Of a stretch of DNA of 64,000 bases, positions 59,701 through 64,000 are shown in pieces. The notes under the pieces were generated by a model. The model was not told the origin of the DNA and ran no database searches. It saw nothing but the letters and a program-made list of their open reading frames with translations. Each line of letters starts with the position of its first letter. The first letter of the stretch is position 1. This stretch comes from Benincasa hispida (lineage: Eukaryota > Streptophyta > Magnoliopsida > Cucurbitales > Cucurbitaceae): positions 11,524,771 to 11,588,770 of the forward strand of contig NC_052359.1 of assembly GCF_009727055.1 (NCBI RefSeq), written 5' to 3'. The translations under genes were made by a program, and so were the position numbers.

Positions 59701-60650
59701 AAATGTCATGAATGTAATTGAGGCGTCAGCAAAATGTCGAGATATTCTACAAGAGAAACATAGAATGGAAACTTTTTAAGCTTTAAATAATGGTGAAATA
59801 TTAAGTGGTCGAGGATTGAATTAGGAGACAATGATTAAACGTTTAGGAGATACTCAATGGGAATTACATTACTTTAATGAGTTTTATTACGATGTTCTCT
59901 TCAATAGTTGATGTACTTGAGATAATTGTGCAAAGTGGATCAAATTTAGAACAAAAATATGAAGCAAAGACTCTAATAAGTTCAATTCTATCTTTTGACT
60001 TTGTTTTTCATATACATTTTACCAAAATTATCTTGGGAATTACAAATGACTTTTCTCAAGCAAAATAAATGACCTATTTCTAATTCGAGGAAGACAAAGG
60101 CGAAAATCTCAACCAGTTACAAATTTACATCATTATCGTGTTGAAAATTTATATGTCGTCATTGATATGCAACTTCAAGAGTTGAATAATTGTTTTACTG
60201 AAATAAATATTGAATTGCTTCTCTGTGTGGTATGTCTAAATCCGAGTAATTTATTTGTTTCTTTTGATAAAAAAAAAACTTAGTCAACTTACTCAATTTT
60301 ACCCAAGAGACTTTTCATCTACTGAACTCTCTATGCTTGAGGATCAACTTCAAAATTACATTATTGATATACATATTGAGTTTATTGAGCTAAAAGGCAT
60401 ATGTGATCTTTCAGTAAAAATGGTCCTGACGAATAAAGATAAGGTCTATCCATTAGTTTACAGATTACTCACCTTGACAATGATATTACCTATTGCCACA
60501 GCTACTGTATAGAGAACATTTTCTGCTATGCATATTGTAAAGACTCGATTGCGAATAGAATATCAATAGATGAATGATTGTCCTATAGCCTATATTGAAA
60601 ATGATTTATTTGATAAGTTAGATACTAAAATTATCATGGATCGATTTTAA
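56715..60650 (+). pseudogene. hAT-type transposase gene, split by a solo LTR
   Basis: The N-terminal part (56715-57403) begins at a CTG in place of the expected ATG. It contains a TTF-type zinc-finger region (YSISKDASCLCCYLFKP, then EYRTRLGASIDCI) with stops. After the LTR (57409-59178) the frame resumes in phase with NLKLTS...DIVHFIAVEV and SIFINESKDIS, then GQEYDGASNMHGQFNGLKAL and HCFSHQLQLA, the DUF4371/RNase H-like core of plant hAT proteins. At 60470-60650 RTFSAMHIVKTRLR is the hAT dimerisation region. Seven or more in-frame stops make it a pseudogene. Genes of this type are annotated in plants as TTF-type or MYM-type zinc-finger proteins. No 8-bp duplication or terminal repeats were located. 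Confidence 0.85.
57409..59178 (-). mobile_element. Athila/Tat-related solo LTR (family X) inside the hAT gene
   Basis: On the minus strand it starts TGATAACGAGCAG at 59178 and ends ACCAAGCATCA at 57409 (1770 bp). TACAA (57404-57408) and TGCAA (59179-59183) are a target duplication with one change. Removing the LTR and one duplication copy leaves the hAT frame continuous. A terminal hairpin TGATAACG / CGTTATCA lies at 59151-59178. It is the most complete copy of family X here. Confidence 0.88.
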
Positions 60651-61312
60651 ATCATGAAAACTCGTAGAGAAAAATTTTAATGTACTAAATTAGTTCATTT
60701 ATGAAGTTATGAATACTTTTTTACATTCATTTATAGATATTTTTTGCATATAGTGTCCCCCATATAGAATTTCTGCCTCTGCCACTATTTCCAAGATTTT
60801 TCCTCAATCAAACGCTTCAATACTTTGGTATAAGTTTCATCATCAATATTCTCCATGTTATTTAAAATTTCCAAGCATTTATCTAATTCGTCATCAATGC
60901 AATCTTTTGGTTTTAATGAAGTTACACTAGCATCACCTGACGAAGATCCAAGAAGTCTTTTTGCAAGAATGTCAGTCCTTTTTTATGTATACTACTTCTT
61001 AGAGAAATCTTGAAAGTAGAAGTATTATTAAATTGTTATCCATATATGAGAGGGAAGACTCCTATTTATAGAGTTTGAATACAAATGGAGGATAAAAAGG
61101 GAATTAACCTATACTTTTATCTAATTACCTTCTACATCTTATACAATGAAGTATGGTCAAACCAACTTCCTACAACTTGAAGAAAAATATTATGAAAAAA
61201 AGTCCAAAACATAAAATTTTCATCAAGTTCATCAAGATTCCAAGCGTTGCAGGCATACCCGTTGACCAAGTCAATATATTTAAGCAAAAAAAAAAAACTC
61301 ATTCCTTAGTGA
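60651..61312. other. hAT 3' flank and AT-rich stretch
   Basis: The first 130 bp look like the decayed 3' end of the hAT element (tgtcccccatatagaatttctgcctctgcc). The rest holds no gene I can recognise. Confidence 0.45.
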
Positions 61313-62913
61313 TGATGGAACACGAGACATACGCAGTAGAATAAGGATCTAATTACACTCTAATTGCTTCTAATTAAAAGGAAAATAGCATGCAAATATA
61401 GGAAAAAAAGTAAATTAAAAGGGATATAATACAACCTTTGTAGCTCCGGAAAAACGCTTTTTCTCGCTAAATCTTGACCCGAACTCTTCCGGACCACCAC
61501 TAGAGTTGACCTAAATTCTCATAAAACACTAAACCAAAGTGGGTTATGTGTCATTCTATAATGTTTACACATAGTCCACTTAAGTTAGTGGAATTATCCA
61601 ACAAATGTTGGATAATTCCACTAACTCTTAGTTAAGGGCAAAATGGTCTTTTTCTATTTGGTCAAAGTCAAACTTTGACTTTTAGCGAAAAAGTCAACCC
61701 TTTGACTTTTTATAGTTTTGACCATTTTGACTGATTTTGACCTCTCGAACATGAATCCGCATTCATATTTTCGAAATTCAAATTACATTTGAATATAGAG
61801 TGCTATACAAAAAACCGATAGCGATATCGCATATACTTGTCGGTTTTAATCCCTTTTCCTAATTCGAACAATTCGAATTAATCCAACATACTGTTCTAAT
61901 TTTAATCCATATGAGCTAGCAGGGGGACTTAATGAACCTACAAATCATAGGCTCCAACAATCCGAGATTAACCGGTAAAACTCTTTAACCTAATTAATCA
62001 ACATTTATTAATTAACGGGTCATTCCACTAAAGTCCCGTAGTTGCACTCTTCTCACTATAGATATGTTTCTATCCATCTGATATAACCATAACCAGTAAG
62101 TCAATCTTTCACATGTTGTTCGTGGTCTTGGCTGGGTCAAAATACCATTTTACTCCTGAGAACACTTCTTGTTCCTTCAATCCCACTGAACCTCTAAAGA
62201 ACAATTGATTTGTGGTCCAACCATCAAATCCAGTTCCTCTCAGCCTAGTAAGAGGGTGGGGCCTCTTGTTCTTATTCCAAAGTCAGCACTTAAGGAAACA
62301 ACCTATCTACTACCACTAGAGACGGGTAAGAGTGAAGTATGTCTTGCACCCTATGTCCCTAGCTATTTATCTGGTCTTATCCCTGAAATGGGAGGATTAT
62401 TGAGCCAACGCTATTGAGCTGCTCTTACCCATGCAGATCTAAGGATAATCCCGAATAAACAGGAGTTCATAGTTAGCTCAGGATTGAGATCGAGTTACCT
62501 AGGTCATCAAATTTGAATTAGTCAGTTTTATACAGTAAACGGTATTATAAAGTACAAGTGACTAAGTCGTGGTTCAGTCTTATACAAACTCATTCCATAT
62601 GATGCCTCCATATCTCTATATGAATGATTCAGGATCACATCGTTTGTACTAACTACAAAGTGGGCCACATCCATAGTGTCCCCAGAACAAGATGCCCAAC
62701 CTTTTCCCTATACTATAGATCATTTTAGGCTACATACTCGAACTTGATCCATGTTTTATGTCATCATATAAAGTTCAAGTCTACATTAAATAGCCTCATG
62801 ACCTTAGTTTATTGGATTCAAGATTACAATTTCAATAACAATTTTATCGAAAAACAAAACAGAATATGTTTATCAATTTACAAACTATGAGATTTAGGAC
62901 ATAAAATCCAACA
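61313..62913 (-). mobile_element. Copia-type solo LTR, antisense
   Basis: On the minus strand it starts TGTTGGATTTTATGTCC at 62913. It is the same family as 16493-18301 and aligns with it over most of its length, so it shows what that copy lost to adapters. AGTGA (61308-61312) and AATGA (62914-62918) are a plausible duplication with one difference. The left end is less certain than the right. A perfect 21-bp palindrome lies at 61583-61626. Confidence 0.65.
61583..61626. repeat. Perfect 21-bp inverted repeat with 2-bp spacer
   Basis: Arms 61583-61603 and 61606-61626 are exact reverse complements, centred on ccaacaAAtgttgg. It lies within the LTR at 61313-62913. Confidence 0.9.
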
Positions 62914-62918
62914 AATGA

Positions 62919-63690
62919 ATCAATAGCCTTCATTGATTGTACAAAAAGAAAGTTCTTCCAACATAAGTCATATCCACCAAAGTTCTTCTCAGCTCTTCGA
63001 TTCCCCATAGGCTTGAATTACATTATGATCACTATGATTTTTTGAAAATTGGGATTTTATAACATACTTCTTCCCGAGTGGCATTAGAAAAGAGTCTCAT
63101 ATTGAGGAGGGCAACAACAATTAAAATCGGTTCTATTGGGAGCATAGTCAAATAAAGATGTAAAAAATTAAGATAAACATTAAGATTTTTACTCCCATCT
63201 TGATGTTCTTGCAGTATGACCACTCGATTTTGGACTCCATGTGGGTTGTCTTGATGTTCTTGAAGGAACATATCATGTTCTTGGAGGTTGAATGCCCACT
63301 TGATCTTGAAGCAATTCTTGAACCCATTCTTTGCAATTTTTGAATCGGTGTTGTTGCTCATGATTTTCATATGAAAATCGAGAAAAACTTTGCCAACCAA
63401 TTTCTTTTTCCTTTGATGTTCCAAAATCAAACCCAACCACATTTTGAAGAAAAGGTCTATGAGAAGGATGATGTTGTTCAAAAACTGGATTATAATTGTT
63501 CATACCCAGTTGATTTCTTTGGATGAAAGGTCTTGGTGGATTTCTTGCTCTTTCTTGAAAATGTCGACCACAATTCTCCTCTTGATAGAAAACAAGGCCA
63601 TTATGACCATAATTTATGTGTTCTTGGTATGGTTCTTAAGCTTGAAGATGGTTTTCTTGATACAAAGGATTAGAAGGTACCTTGGAAAAT
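62919..63690 (-). other. Unrecognised stretch, possible retroelement gag remnant
   Basis: On the minus strand there are open frames of 149 and 76 codons. They contain repeated LQEHQD phrases and RFSYENHEQQHRFKNC. The composition (Asn, Gln, His-rich) recalls gag linkers of gypsy-type elements, but I cannot assign them to a family, and the two frames overlap. Confidence 0.3.
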
Positions 63691-63696
63691 AATTTT

Positions 63697-64000
63697 GATG
63701 GAATTCATTTGTCAAAGGAACAGTGACCTAAGACACCTTAAGAAGTTGAGGAAATGCAAAGAATTCCATATACATTGACAGTTGGGAATCTGATGTATGC
63801 TATGTTGTGTACACGTCCCGACATATACTTTGCAGTTGGAATTGTCAGCAGGTTCCAATCTAACCTTGGACATAGTCATTGGACTGCTATTAAAAACATC
63901 CTCAAGTATCTCCAGAGAACGAGTGACTATATGCTTGTGTATGGGCCGAAGTATTTGATTCTTACAGGATACACTAATTCTGATTTTCAGACTGACGTAA
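63697..64000 (+). pseudogene. Ty1/copia RT-end/RNase H, cut by window end
   Basis: The frame has GNLMYAMLCTRPDIYFAVG, VSRFQSNLGHSHWTAIKNILKYLQ and TNSDFQTDV, the end of copia reverse transcriptase and start of RNase H. Two stops lie near its start (EQ*PKTP*). The left edge at about 63690 is abrupt, so this is a truncated copy; the right part continues beyond the window. Confidence 0.85.

Overview
This is a plant nuclear window, clearly from a eudicot. It is AT-rich, has a nuclear photosystem I subunit gene with a chloroplast transit peptide, and is filled with plant LTR retrotransposons, MITEs and tRNA-derived SINEs. The style of the repeats, especially the AT-rich MITE family at 48.7-52.3 kb and the LTR families rich in AACGCA and ATCGTnTAG words, suggests Cucurbitaceae to me. 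That is recollection and cannot be tested from this window.

Only two intact genes are supported. A small serine-rich protein gene (47786-48070, +) and PsaG (49389-49865, -) lie tail to tail in the one stretch without LTR elements. Everything else that codes is broken transposon sequence.

Layout: 1-3.0 kb is a Ty3/gypsy element piece (LTR, primer binding site, gag-protease) with two single-N joins. 3.0-10.4 kb holds a hAT-like MITE, gypsy LTR fragments, a 25-N gap and a 1438-bp tandem duplication, ending at an antisense gypsy LTR. 10.4-15.2 kb is non-coding and ends at a copia-type polypurine tract and LTR. 15.2-22.4 kb is a pile of copia LTRs; one of them (16493-18301) carries two Nextera mate-pair junction adapters. 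22.4-23.9 kb has copia RNase H remnants on both strands. 23.9-32.0 kb is a nest of Athila/Tat-like material: a decayed 3' ORF with its own TATA box and promoter-like motifs, a polypurine tract, a 1.8-kb LTR, a mutated tRNA-Asp primer site and antisense LTRs of a related family. 32.0-39.0 kb is an antisense copia element whose gag is split by a solo LTR. 39.0-45.0 kb holds gypsy fragments and a solo LTR carrying a second solo LTR, both with perfect target-site duplications. 45.0-52.5 kb is the genic part with the MITE cluster. 52.5-60.7 kb has SINEs, a PIF/Harbinger pseudogene and a hAT pseudogene split by a solo LTR. 60.7-64 kb is another solo LTR and the start of a copia RT/RNase H fragment cut by the window end.

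The elements do not work together as a pathway. They form an insertion chronology, readable because target-site duplications and interrupted reading frames are preserved at several levels. I found no convincing new cellular system. The best leads are the Athila-like ORF with host-type promoter motifs, the shared ATCGTnTAG minisatellite, the conserved terminal LTR hairpins, a perfect 21-bp palindrome in an LTR, and clear assembly artefacts.
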